Source: Rhynochetos jubatus | Taxonomy: Eukaryota; Chordata; Aves; Eurypygiformes; Rhynochetidae | Length of the DNA stretch: 64,000 nucleotides | Direction: 5' to 3' | Assembly (NCBI GenBank): GCA_027574665.1 | Contig: CM050656.1 | Location: forward strand, 9,995,501-10,059,500 | Shown here: positions 1 through 10,980 of the stretch, piece by piece | Layout: each line of letters begins with the position of its first letter | Position numbering within the stretch: position 1 is the first letter of the stretch | The notes under the pieces: generated by a model | What the model saw: only the letters and a program-made list of their open reading frames with translations | Told to the model about the DNA's origin: nothing | The model's database searches: none | Position numbers and translations under genes: made by a program

Positions 1-525
1 GCTCGCTGCGACCGGGGCCGCCTGCAACTCCCCCGGCCGTTTTCCCAGGCCATTTGAGGGGAACCCCCGCGGCAAAACCCGCACCTCTCAAAGGAAACAT
101 TTCCGACCCTAAAACCGCTTCTTTCCGAACACCCCCCCTCCGCACACACACACTCTCCTCGCCCCCTGCAAGACGTTGCGTGTTCAACCAGCCCCAGGTC
201 CCAGCTTCTGTTACGGCCGCTTTATAAATACGCTTTGGCTCTTGCAGGACGAAATCGTGTTATTCTTTCCCCCCACCCCATCTCTCTCTTTTTTTTTTTT
301 TTTTCTCCCGAGCAAAGAGACAACAAACGGATCTGGATGCCACAGAGCCTGGAAATAAAATAAAAATTTAAAAAAAAAATATTTCCTACCTTAAAACACA
401 ACAGGAGGAGATGGGGGGGACGGGGGAGAGGGAAGGGGAGCAGTTTCGGAGGAGGGGAGAGAGCTGGGAAGGGGCCGTTTGCTTCGCGACTCTCCCCCCC
501 TCCCTCCCCCCCCCCCCAGCACACT
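1..525 (-). other. FOXD2: FOXD2 3' untranslated region (partial, runs off left edge)
   Basis: This stretch lies directly downstream of the FOXD2 stop codon on the minus strand. It contains pyrimidine/purine tracts (T run near 287-304 on the plus strand, C-rich run near 491-517) and an A/T-rich piece at about 355-390. I see no minus-strand AATAAA or ATTAAA here, so the transcript end probably lies to the left of the window. No other gene is visible. Confidence 0.6.
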
Positions 526-1872
526 TTAAAAATGACAGCTGCTCAGGGTTGTGATTTTACTGGAAAAGTTCTGGGCCGGCTGCAGGAGCGGCTCGTGTGC
601 CAGGCTGACCTGGGGCTGTGCCGGGGCCAAGGCGGGGCTGAGCACGGCCAGGACCTGCGCCGGGGGGCCCGCCTGGCCGGCGGGGTAGGGCGCGGCGGGC
701 GCGGCGCTGGGGTTGGTGCTGGGCGGCGGGGGCACGGCCCCCCCGATGATGTTGTCTATGGAAAAAGAGGGCCGGGAGGGGTGGTTGGTGGTGCCGCCGC
801 CGCCGCTGCCGCCGCCGGCGGGCGTGGGGTCCGGCTTCAGGGTCTGGAGGAGGGCGGCGGGCAGGGCGGTGGGGCTCAGCTGGGGGTGGTAGAAGGACTT
901 CCTGCAGTTCAGCTCGCCGCCCAGGAAGGAGGGCAGCCCCGAGGCGGCGGAGAAGACGGAGGCGGCGGCGGGAGGCGGCGGAGCCGGTAACGGGCAGTGC
1001 GGCGCCGGGAAGGGGAAGGCGCCCGCGGCGCCGCCGCCTCCGCCGCCGGGGTGGTGGTGGTGGTGGTGGGGGTAGCCTTGGAGCTGCAGGCCGTAGTTGT
1101 AGCCGTAGGGTCCGTAGGCGAAGCCGGGCAGGAAGGCGGCGGGGTCGGCGGCCCCGGCCCGCAGCAGCAGCTCGGGGTGCGGCGGGTGCAGCTGCTGCTG
1201 CCGCTTGAAGCGCTTCCTCCGGCGCAGGAAGCTCCCGTTGTCGAACATGTCGGCGGACTCGGGGTCCAGCGTCCAGTAGTTGCCCTTGCCCGGGTTGCCG
1301 GGCTCCCGGGGGATCTTGACGAAGCAGTCGTTGAGGGAAAGGTTGTGGCGGATGCTGTTCTGCCAGGCGGGGAACTTCTCCCGGTAGTAGGGGAAGCGCC
1401 CGCTGATGAACTCGCAGATCTCGCTCAGCGTCAGCCGCTTCTTGGGGCTCTGCAGGATGGCCATGGTGATGAGGGCGATGTAGGAGTAGGGCGGCTTCAC
1501 CAGCGGGTTCTTCCCCCCCGCGCCGCCGCTGCCGCCGCCCGCCGGCGCCTTCTCCCCGGGCGCGGCGCCGCGGGCGCACGCCGGCTCCGAGCCGCCGGCG
1601 GGGGAGAGCCGCTCCGGGGACCCCCCCATGCGCGCCTTGGCGGCCCCGCTCCGCGGCAGGGCGAGCCCCAACGGATCCCCGCCGTCCTCCTCGTCCTCCT
1701 CCTCGTCGTCGTCGTCGTCCTCCTCCTCCTCGTCCTCGCTGTACTTGCCCCCATCCTGGGGCGGGCCCACCACGTCGATATCCGCGTCCTCCACCTCGGA
1801 GAGCGGCTCTTCCTCCGGGGAGCGCTCGGACATGATCCCGCAGCCGCCGCCGCCGCTGCTGCCCAAAGTCAT
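526..1872 (-). CDS. FOXD2: Forkhead box protein D2, single-exon transcription factor
   Basis: The frame encodes 448 residues. FOXD2 binds DNA in the nucleus through a winged-helix forkhead domain and acts mainly as a developmental regulator. Residues 44-63 are an Asp/Glu-rich stretch. The forkhead domain spans about 123-224, starting at [16 protein letters not shown], with recognition helix [15 protein letters not shown] at 170-184 and a basic end RRRKRFKR at 217-224. A His6 run sits at 269-274, and an eh1-like Groucho-binding motif FSIDNIIG at 370-377. The N-terminus (MTLGS, then DADIDVVG) and the C-terminus ending CHF fit FOXD2 better than FOXD1 or FOXD3, as does the neighbourhood with FOXE3 and CMPK1. 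The chosen ATG has A at -3. A second in-frame ATG at codon 14 also has A at -3 and could be used. There are no introns, as is usual for FOXD genes. Low-complexity Gly, Pro and Ala tracts fill the C-terminal half. Confidence 0.95.
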   Translation of the reverse strand: MTLGSSGGGGCGIMSERSPEEEPLSEVEDADIDVVGPPQDGGKYSEDEEEEDDDDDEEEDEEDGGDPLGLALPRSGAAKARMGGSPERLSPAGGSEPACARGAAPGEKAPAGGGSGGAGGKNPLVKPPYSYIALITMAILQSPKKRLTLSEICEFISGRFPYYREKFPAWQNSIRHNLSLNDCFVKIPREPGNPGKGNYWTLDPESADMFDNGSFLRRRKRFKRQQQLHPPHPELLLRAGAADPAAFLPGFAYGPYGYNYGLQLQGYPHHHHHHPGGGGGGAAGAFPFPAPHCPLPAPPPPAAASVFSAASGLPSFLGGELNCRKSFYHPQLSPTALPAALLQTLKPDPTPAGGGSGGGGTTNHPSRPSFSIDNIIGGAVPPPPSTNPSAAPAAPYPAGQAGPPAQVLAVLSPALAPAQPQVSLAHEPLLQPAQNFSSKITTLSSCHF

Positions 1873-2338
1873 TGTTGTGCGGCCGGGGCCGGGCTCCCCC
1901 CCCCACCTAGCGGCGGCTCCCGGGATGGGCCCGGGGCCGTGCCGGAGGGCTGCGGCCGCCGCTGGGACTCCGCGCCCCGGCGCCGCCGCTCCGCGCCCCG
2001 CTCGCCGCGCCGCTGCTGGCGGGGCCGCGGCAGGGCTGCGGGGTGGTGGCTGCGGAGGGAGGGGCGGCGGAGGAGGGGGCGCGGGGCGGGGGCGGAGGGA
2101 CGGGACGCCCGGAGGTTGGGCAGGGAGCTTCGAAGCAGCGATAATAAATAATAGTAATAATGATAATAAAAGGAGAGCGAGAAAAAGCGGGAGGCGGGGG
2201 GTGCGGCGGCTCCTTGGCTGGGCGAGGGGGAGGGAGGGGCGGGGGAAGAGGGAGGGGGGAGGGCAGAAGTTGGGAAGGCGGCTCCCCCCTCCCCACCCCG
2301 CCCGAGCTGGGACCCGGTGGAAACGTTCCTACTCTGCG
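1873..2338 (-). other. FOXD2: FOXD2 5' untranslated region (inferred)
   Basis: This is the GC-rich stretch between the FOXD2 start codon and a start site about 25-30 bases downstream of the TATA-like box. It is CpG-rich throughout, except for an AT-only block at about 2141-2170 made of irregular ATAAT repeats. The exact transcription start is inferred and not visible directly. Confidence 0.4.
2141..2170. repeat. AT-rich simple repeat (irregular ATAAT/TAA)
   Basis: Thirty bases of ataataaata-like sequence interrupt an otherwise very GC-rich, CpG-rich region. The block carries AATAAA hexamers on the plus strand at both ends, antisense to FOXD2. It lies inside the inferred FOXD2 5'UTR. Confidence 0.8.
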
Positions 2339-2360
2339 CCTCCTGCTAGCGTTCCCCAGG

Positions 2361-2370
2361 CCTTTATACG
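2361..2370 (-). promoter_or_regulatory. TATA-like element, candidate FOXD2 core promoter
   Basis: On the minus strand the sequence reads CGTATAAAGG within GC-rich DNA, 489 bases upstream of the FOXD2 ATG. It is the best TATA match in the CpG-rich upstream region. A start site would fall near 2335-2340. The core promoter role is inferred from motif and position only. Confidence 0.45.
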
Positions 2371-4129
2371 GCCGCCCCGGCATCACGTGGCGCCCGCCGC
2401 AGCCCCCCGGGGGTCTGCCCGGCCCGGCTCTGGTGCCCGGGGAGCGCGGCCCCCGCCCCCGGTGGGGATGCTTTCGAGGAAAGGCGCTGCCCGCTCCCCC
2501 GGCGCTCCGATGCCCCCGGCTGCGGACGGAGTTGGCTGGTGCGGGAGGGGGGTAGGTGCTGGATAAAGCCGCCCCGCCCCGCCCCAAAAGCCCCGCGGTG
2601 CTGGAGGTTCGCAGGGTCCGTTCCTGCGGGATGCGACGGCCGCCTCCCCTCGCCCGGACGCCGCGGAGGGTCCCTTCTCCCTCCGAGGGCTGCCCACCCA
2701 CGGGGCTGAGCTACCGCCCTCCAGCAGCTTTGCGACGGGGACCCTCGATCCGCCTGGGCCGAGGCCCCCTGGGGAAGGTGTGTGTGAATTTGGGGATCCC
2801 CGTGCCCCTTTTGCACAGACTCACGTCACCGACACGTCACCGAGCCCGGAGCACCCTGCGTGGAAACCCACCTTCCCCGAGGGCTCCTACGGGCCCCGCA
2901 CCCGCGGAAGAGATGCCCGGCAGGTGCCGGGCGGAAGGAGCAACGCTCAGGCAGGCCTCCCCCCACGCGAGAAATAACCAGAGCGAAGGCTGTGCGTGTC
3001 CGCGGGATGCTGGGATGGCACCCGAGTCCCACATTCCCGCCCGACGGGGCTGGTACTGGTTTCCGCGGTGGCCCACCCGCATCCTGGCCAGGCCCCAGGC
3101 ACCCTCTGGACGGGGAATCTCTCTCCTCCGCCCTCGGGATCTCTCGTCCGCCGCTCTCCTGCCACCGCTCCCGCCGAGGCGCAGCATCCCCCGACGGCTG
3201 GCAGGGAGGAGGGAGCGGACACCCACCTTGCCGCGGCTGTAGCCGAAGCGGGAGGATTTCCCTGTGACCAGAGACATCCCCGGAGCCGCAGCGGTGTCCC
3301 CGTGGGGGACAGACCCCACTTCCCCGTCTGCGGCCGCCCCTTTCTAGAGCAAGGCCGGGGCGGCCACCGCAGCGCAGCGCGAGGGACACGGCCACGGGTG
3401 CTGCAGCCGCCCACCCCACGCCGCGTGGGTGGCTGTAAGCAGCCCGGTGTCCCTGCCATGGACACACCGAGCCACGTTCGCACGTTGTTTTTTGTTGGTT
3501 TGTGGTTGGTTTCTTTTTTTTCTTTCCTTTAGAGGCTCTGCAAACACACAGCCTCTTTCCCGTGGAGGAGGATGCCTGTGGAGGGAGGAAGGGGATGGTT
3601 TTCTCCAAGGGGATGCCAGTGGGAGATCTCTCCCCCACCCCAGGGCCGCGTTCAGTAGTGTGAGAATCCGCGGTGATAAATTGCCAGTCGCTGCCGTTAA
3701 CAGGTGCGAGCATTTGGTGATAAAATCTCCAGCACTAATACTGGGGAGCCGGGCCAAACAGCTGCGCGGCCCCGATTCCAAATGCCGGTCACAATTACTC
3801 AAGCCCTAACGACTCGGTGCACAGGCTCGCCGCGCTTGGGGGGACCCCGAGGAGCGGGTAGGAGCGGGCGGCGCTTGTCCCGCACTTCTCCCGTGGAAGC
3901 AGCTATTACAGAGCCGGAGCCTCTGCGCGGACTCGGTCGCATCCTCCTCCCTCGCCGCCAACGCTGCGATCGGGGAGGATTTCTCGATCCGAGGGGAAAA
4001 TAGATGGATAACTGTGCTGAGAGTTTCTCGGGAAGGTGGGAAGTCTGTCCGGCGGGCGTGTGTCCGCGCTAGGGCTGGGGGAGCTTTCCTGAGCTTTCAC
4101 TTTTATACTCCGATGCCGATAACCTGAGT

Positions 4130-4245
4130 TTGCAACACATCCGTATACATCTCCTTCTCATATGTCTGTATCTATATTTAACTATATATATTTATATTCA
4201 TGTATATTTTTTCTGATATATTTTTTTTCTTATATAAAAGAGTCA
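4130..4245. repeat. AT-rich low-complexity block
   Basis: This is a run of tatata-, tttat- and cttatat-like sequence, nearly free of G, placed between two CpG-rich segments. It is followed by non-repetitive AT-rich sequence (about 4385-4450) that is not simple repeat. Confidence 0.7.
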
Positions 4246-4760
4246 GCTAACACGGGGAAATGCTTCAGAGACGCCGCATCTTTCCTACCGACTTCAACAA
4301 ACTCCGTTCGTCAGCCCCGCGGAAAGGCGATGGGAAGAACAAATGGAAGAGAGCGGGGAGGGAAAAGACCCGAGCCGCTTTCCATTTTTATGAAGTAAAA
4401 TAATAGTTATGCCTCCCCTACATAAACGAAAGTGTCATAAAAAATTCCGAAGCAGCTGCCAGAGATTTCGACCACACACACAACGGGGCGATTGAATTTC
4501 CACTCGGTGCATTTCATGGCAGCGAGGAACCGCCGGGAGCTGAAGCCTTGTGCCTCTGCACGGCAGCGAAGGGGAGGGCAGGGGGGCAACAAAATGCGAG
4601 CGGCCGAGGGCAGCGTGGGGGGCGGGGATGGGGAGATGCCCCTCCGTGCCCCTCCACCGTGCCCGGTCTCGGGGCGGCCCGCCTCCACATCCTTCTGCCT
4701 TGAGGCTGGTCCCGCACGGCTCGAAGTGAAAGAGATGTGGGTATTTGCTGCTTGCCCACT

Positions 4761-4843
4761 CCCCCCCCCCCCCCCGCCCCGTCGGGCAGCCCGCGGGGGC
4801 AGCCCCCGGCAGCGGGGGGCTCGGGGGGGGGGGGGGGGGGGGG
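4761..4843. repeat. C15 tract and G21 tract, 47 bases apart
   Basis: Fifteen C at 4761-4775 are followed by twenty-one uninterrupted G at 4823-4843. The two tracts are complementary and could form a hairpin, and the G tract could form a quadruplex. Homopolymer lengths of this kind are often unreliable in assemblies. Confidence 0.85.
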
Positions 4844-5675
4844 AGCCGTTTGCCGCTGTGCTCCTGGGCATCGGGACCCCGAGGAGCCGGAAAATATAGG
4901 GAGGGGTGGGGAGAAAGGTCGATCGGAGGCGGCTGCTGATGGGATGCTGCCGGTGCCTTGTCCCGCTCCCCCCGGGACCTCCCGCTCCAGCATCGCGCAT
5001 CCAGAGCCACCGCAGCTCGAGAAATAGCATGTCCCGATCGGCCACCATCGACACGATTCCTGCCTGTTTCATGGCAACATATCGTCCCCGTTAAAGTCGG
5101 GGAACGACCCGAAAGGAAACGACAGTGAAGGAGTCCCGCTCCCTCCATCTGCGAACGGCTCCTTGCTTTGCCAGGCAAGATCGGCTGCAGAAACAAATCA
5201 AACCGAGAAAAAGTACCTAAACTACACCCGTCCCGAGATGGTTTAGAAAAGGGAAACCCTGGACTGAAGCAAACCAGATGGTGGGAGCCCAGACCCGTAT
5301 GTACACACGCACACACGCTCCCGGCCGTGCATCCACACACGGAGCGCGGGGAGAGTTTTAATCACGGCTTTGCGCGCCGAGGTAAGAAATGACGCGGTCA
5401 CCCCGAAACAGAAACCCTATCCATCTGCCCGAAGAGATCGCCTTGTCATCGTCCCACTGAGTGCAGGGCTGGGAGGGAAGCATTTTTCCTTGAGCAGTTT
5501 TTTAATTTTTCTGCTCTTCTCTCTGAAGTATTTCATTCCAGACAGCCTCCCTTCCCATCTCCCGTTTTTATCCGTTTCTGCTTTACATTTCACCTTAAGT
5601 TGCGCTACCAAACGTGCCCGGAGCTGAGAGCTGGCGGGTTAGGGAGAGTCTTCAAAAAGTCTCAAAACTATGGAT

Positions 5676-5721
5676 AAAAAAAAAAAAAGCCCATCAGCCG
5701 ATCAGATTTTTTTTTTTTTTT
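5676..5721. repeat. A13 tract followed by T15 tract
   Basis: A13 at 5676-5688 and T15 at 5707-5721 are separated by 18 bases, giving a potential A/T hairpin stem with a short loop. No gene context suggests a transcription terminator function. Confidence 0.75.
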
Positions 5722-6270
5722 CTCCTTTAAATTGACTTTCACCCTCTGTCTCTCCTGTTTTAATGAAGCGTTTGGTCGAGGCATGGTGGGTCGGCGTTTT
5801 GATGCCCCTCAAACCTCTTTAGCAGGTGGATCCCTCTGGTCCAGGTTTCCCCTCCGGGGCTGCCAGTGCCGCCGCCCGGGCAGCTCCCTGGGAGTGGGTC
5901 GGAGCCCCTGCGAGCTGCAAAACGGACACAACGACCAGGCACGATTATTTGGTTTTGGGGTTTTTTTTTTCCACCGAGACTGTTATTTGCCGCGCGTGTG
6001 TGTAGGGTAGAGCAGGGAGAACATCCCCGAAGCACCGCGGGGTGCGATCGCGGCTCCTGCCCCGGCGCTGGCCATGCCCCCGGGGGCCTAAGGGAGCCGG
6101 TCCTGGCCGGAGCAGCCCCCGGCGCTGGGGTTTAGCGGGGGGCAAAGCCCTGGTCCCGCACCTCTGTGCCCGAGGCAGAGCAGCATCGGGCCCCGCAGCC
6201 GTTCCATCCGCTGCCTCGGGCAGTGCGGGGGGTTTAGCTCCAGCCCAGCCGACCTTGGCCCCAGATCCTT

Positions 6271-9200
6271 CCAGATGATCTGTTGGTTTTGCAATACAGA
6301 GTCGTTCATGTTTCCTCTGCCGAGCAGCATCTAAATTCGTTTATTCTGATGAGAACGGCATCTACAAGTCCCCCAAGGCTCAGTGATGGATTTTTCTGTA
6401 TTACCTCGTTATCAAGCTTGGCTGACCTCTAACTTCTCTGAAAACATGAACAAGACAGACCTGCTGCTGCCCGGGCTGTCCCAGGGGGCTCTTTTTCCAC
6501 TTATGTGATTTCCTTTGATATTATTTCTCTCCTTTCCATATCCAAGGCTCAGACCTTCAGTGCTCCCTGCAGTTCAACCTTTTTTCCAGCCTCGTACTGC
6601 CAGCTCCCAGCTTGCAAAAATCAGTTTGCAGCCTGCACCCCGAGAGCTCCCAGCGCAGGGAGGTAAGCGGGAATGATGGTGCCAAAGAGCGTGAGATGCG
6701 TGAAATTCCCAGTTTGGAAGCCATCGGAGCCAAGTGCCTATAGCCAACCCTGCAGGGCTCAGATGTCGGACATCTTGGGTTTATTGACTTGTATTTTCAA
6801 AAGCAGGTGTCCCAAAAAAGGCCTGGATTTCAAGGGAGGTTTTTCCCAGACACCCCATGAACCTCTGGAGAACAAGTCTCCCTGTCTTTCCTGCTCTTCA
6901 CAGGACTGGGAAACGCCTCTCCCCCCATACATATGCATTTATTTAGGTGCTGTCTTCTGAGTTTAGGACCTTGGTTTTCGATTCATAGTTCAAAAACTTT
7001 TTCTGCTGCTCACCGTTCATAGCTGATCCCATCCCACATGGACTCGAAGCCCACCAGGCAAGCTCATATGCTTCTTAACGCTCAACTGATTAACTCTGGC
7101 TTGGTGTAAGCTTTTTCATACTGTTTTTCAGCAATCCAACATGAAAAAGAGTTGGATACACACACGCACTTACATGACTCAGAGGAACGCAGTGATTTCA
7201 AGCCATAAACCACCAGGTGCTCTTTTGAGACTCACCAAATCCAACTCTCCTGGTTGCCATAAAAAACACATTAGCCAAAGGCCGATGCATGTGGAAGGCA
7301 ATTATGTTTTGGCACAGGGCAACGTGTATAGAACAGCCTGGTAACTGTGCCTACCACACAAGGAAAAATATTCCTGTGAAAACAAGCCAGCTAAATCACT
7401 TCATTCTTCCCTGAATCCCCTGAAAATAAAAGAGAGGGTAGTTTTTAATTTTCTCTTTTTTTTTTTTTTTTTTTTGGTGTGGGGGAGGGAATATATGTGG
7501 GAGGGAATGAGATTTTCCAAAAGTGGGTGCACCAGCACGAGAACCTAAATAAATGGCCAGATTCACAAAGATGTATAAACCTATTAGAAATGTAGAAACC
7601 CATGATCAGGTTTCTGAATCCCGGTTTTCCACGCTATCATCTGGTCATGCCAAACGTGCCCAGGAAATCCCTGCTGCCGGGTTGCCTGCATTCAGCAGTT
7701 CAGCAGCCCTCATGCTCACCTCACCCACTCACTTGGCAAAAGTCCACTTCTGCCAGAAACACCAGCTGAGGACCCTCAACTTGGGGGGCTGGAGCAATAC
7801 AGAGAGAGGGCCTTTAGAGGAGGAAACTACAGAGAAGGTGGAAAATTATTGGAATATAGCTTGATTGGGACAAAAAGTATTTGATTGTTTTATTTTTTTC
7901 TGCGTGTGGTTAATGGCTGTGGATAGGGTTCTTTCTGCCTAGCAGTGTCCAACAATCTCCAGCTGCAGATCAGGTTGTGGTGAATCTGCTGTAATCTCGT
8001 ACGAAATCAGCCCGGCGCACACCTGCTGGTATCTACAGATCTGCATTGCACACAGGTTCACAGATATATTTTGCCTCTTGACCTCAAATAAGACTATGCT
8101 TCAGTCAGCCAGGGGCTGCAATGTTCCTACTGCACAGGAGTGTAGCACAGGGCTCCTTTCCTCTGCTCCCAATTTGGGAAGGAGCTGAATCAACAGAGGG
8201 AAAAATTTGCAATCTAAAATATGTGGAGTGAGATGAAGAATCTCACCCATGCAGAGAAGCAGAGTCAGAGCCAAGCATCTTAACCCAGCAAAGGAGAGCC
8301 AGGTAGAAAGGGGAGGGACAGACATCAGGCATTTCATCAGGGTCACTAACAACAAGCAAAAATATCAAACCAAGCATCACTGTAATAGTTTGGGGCTGAA
8401 TCTGCACAGAAAGGTGAATCTCAGCTCCGTTGCCCTGCCAGTGTATGGCTTCGGATGCCGATTCCTCCACTGCATCTCCACCAGGTCACAGCTTCACCCC
8501 ACAGCCCGGCTGGGGAAGTTCCACAGTCTGGCAGCTCCTTCCCTCGTGCCCAGGACCCAGAGCTAATCCCTGCTTTGGGGGCTGGGACACACAGCCCTAG
8601 CGCATCCCAGGCTGACTTCGTGTGTGGCTGCAAGGGACATTTCTCCACCTCTATAAAACAGGTGCTTTCAGTGTGCAGTAGGTAAAAAGGACACACAAGA
8701 AACCCATCCCGAGCATCTCCAGGTTCGTGTGAACTTCTACCCCTTTTTTTTCCAAGCAAACTGCTGTCCTGAGCTGCACAGAGGAAAGAGAGGGCAAGCC
8801 TGCCAACACACAGATTAAAATTGATCCAGACACTCTAGGGGTGTTGAAACTTCACAGACACACCCTTCCCCCTTTCTTTCACTGCAAGTGAGCCTCCGCT
8901 CATGCTTGCTGGGCACAGGAAGCTGCAGCGCTCAGACAGAAGCAGTGACACCAAGGGCTGACGTCTGGGTTTATGTTACTTGGAAAGACCTGATTCCTGC
9001 AGGATGGATACTTGGCATCGCTCAGCTAACTGAATCCCACCACAGCTCATTTTGAAATGTCTTTTTTAATCATCATTTTCCAGGCTTTTGCATAGTCTGT
9101 GTGCTCAGCGTTAAAACCGTGCTTTAAGAGGGCACGAGGCATTGGGGTACGTTATCTGCTCCACGAAAATACGTGGCGGGGGTCCTATGGGGGAAGCAGG

Positions 9201-10860
9201 CTGGTGGACCTTCCCTCCTAGCACAGAGATAAGCGTGCCATCTAGAGGAAATCCCTTTTATTGCCAGGACTGGCAGCTGAAAATTATCCAATAAAGCATA
9301 ATTAACCTCTGGCTTCAGAGAAAATCCTCCATCCGTGCCCTGCTGCTCTGGGCTGCTGCACAGGCTCAGCGGGCTGGCAATGCACCAAGACATCGGGGTG
9401 GCTCGGGAAGGTCCTGAGTGCTTGAGGGCCATAACAGCCCATGCTGGCATGTACTAGTCTGTCCCATCCCCATAGGCAATGTCAGCTTTCCAGGCCTGCT
9501 ATATTTGGATGTAAAGGAGGAGAAGGCAATGTCTTTCCATAGCACATGCTCACTACCATGTCTGCCTCTGAGAGAGGTAAGGCAGCTGCACATACTGCAG
9601 GGTAAGAGGGCTGTATATGACATATAATGCCCTCCAGTGGCTGCTAGCAGTCCTGGACCTATGGGTGCCAATGCCTGAGCTATAGGTGAGGGCCCAGGTG
9701 CACTAACAGAGGCAATGGCAGGGTCACCGCCTCCACAGCAGCTCCTACCCTGAGGACTGCAGAGCTCTTGGAGTGCTGATACGGGTCTGTGGGGTACAGG
9801 CTGGTGGTGGGGATGGGGCTCTAGCCTCCCATGGGGCAGATCCCTATGTCCGCCCTTTTTTTCCAAGGAAAAAAATCTCCTTCACGGCTAACTTCCCAGG
9901 CTGAACTGCTCTCATACACCACTGCTGCCACAGGCAGCCTCACACAGACCTTAAGGCATAGTTGTAGGTCTGGGACATGCGATGTGGGAGCACGTGGGAC
10001 AGCAGGTACCATAGGTCTTGTACCCTCCTGTGGCCAGCATCGGCCCACAGCATCCGAACGCCACACCTTCCACTCTTTGTCTCTCTACCGCTCCAACAGT
10101 GAACAGCACATCTGCAGTCACCAGCACAAGGCTCTCGTCTCACTAGGAAAACCAAATCCTTCCAGCCCTAAAGATAATCGAAAAACAGTGATCTAGGTCC
10201 AAGCAGAAGGGCAAGTGCTACTGCCCTGTAGGTAGCTGCCTTGTAAAAATGGGAAGACTTGCAAAAAAGAAGACGACTTCAGAGATGGAGAAAGAATAGG
10301 GAAGATGTTACATGTGAGAAACCTTATTCTGAAGAAAAAGCAGGTGCATGCTTAAGTGGAGAACGTTTGGAGAGAGCTGCTACTGCTTTGATTCGCTCAT
10401 ATTCTGCAGGATTTTTTAAATATTTTCTTCATTTTTTTTCAATGAAGATTATGCCTGCTTTTTCCCACCAGCCCAGATGCTCTCCTAGATACTGCTGTCT
10501 GGTTCTCCCAAGCCAGGCTGAACCCCTGCAACATCTGCAGCACCTTTTTGCTTTTAATGGTGATCTTGTTTCCATTTTGTGCCCTCCTCACCTTCTTCTT
10601 TCCCACAACCACGGGCTCCCAAGCCCAACTCCTAACCCATGTCTTGGCCATTACACATGCTGCTCTCACCACCTGCACCGTTGTTGTTCCCCCTGCTCCA
10701 TGGCAGAGAGGGAAGGCATAGATATCCCCACCGCTCATCCCAAGTTCTTACTCCTCATGTGGAGCAAAGGGCTTCGTGACATTGCCCGAGGAACTTGTGC
10801 ACTTTATAGGTCTCTTATTTCCTGTCATTGCCGAGAAGAACCCAGTTGTAATAAAAATCT
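6271..10860. other. Intergenic DNA between FOXD2 and FOXE3, no gene seen
   Basis: CpG density drops to background after about 6270. I find no domain-bearing frame, no plausible exon set and no RNA gene. The only clear repeat is a T20 tract at 7456-7475. The many short open frames are typical of chance. Confidence 0.6.
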
Positions 10861-10980
10861 GGGCTCCGATCCTACAAACACTTATGCCTGAGCTTAACTC
10901 CAAGCACGTGAGCCGTCAAAGGGGACTATTCATGTGCTTAAAATTTAAGCATGTGCTTAAGCGTCTGTAGGCCTGGAGTC
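10861..10980. mobile_element. Degraded palindromic MITE-like element
   Basis: The left arm (10,868-10,910, with ATCCTACAAACACTTATGC and AAGCACGTGAG) is an imperfect inverted repeat of the right arm (about 10,925-10,972, with ATGTGCTTAA and AAGCGTCTGTAGG). The centre resembles the GTCAATGGGACTA core of a palindromic DNA-transposon family that I recall as abundant in turtles and crocodilians. I cannot assign the Repbase name. It is non-autonomous, with no coding content. Confidence 0.65.

Larger units (their letters stand above)
2371..6270. promoter_or_regulatory. CpG-rich upstream domain of FOXD2
   Basis: GC- and CpG-rich DNA continues for nearly 4 kb upstream of FOXD2, densest at about 2371-3470, 3800-4080, 4500-5000 and 5990-6250. 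Several long open frames occur on both strands, but they are GC-rich read-through frames with no recognisable domain, so I annotate no protein gene here. Such extended islands around developmental FOX genes are commonly Polycomb-regulated, which is general knowledge and not visible in the sequence. Mammalian FOXD2 has a divergent noncoding RNA (FOXD2-AS1), and an equivalent could start here on the plus strand. Confidence 0.5.

Noticed and set aside
532-2566. Long plus-strand frames opposite FOXD2
   Set aside because: They are antisense shadows of the GC-rich FOXD2 coding region and its leader; the poly-Ser and poly-Ala tracts are repeats read in other frames.
2556-3713. Overlapping long frames on both strands upstream of FOXD2
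   Set aside because: CpG-rich DNA is poor in stop codons. No domain, no consistent start context and no splice structure support a protein gene.
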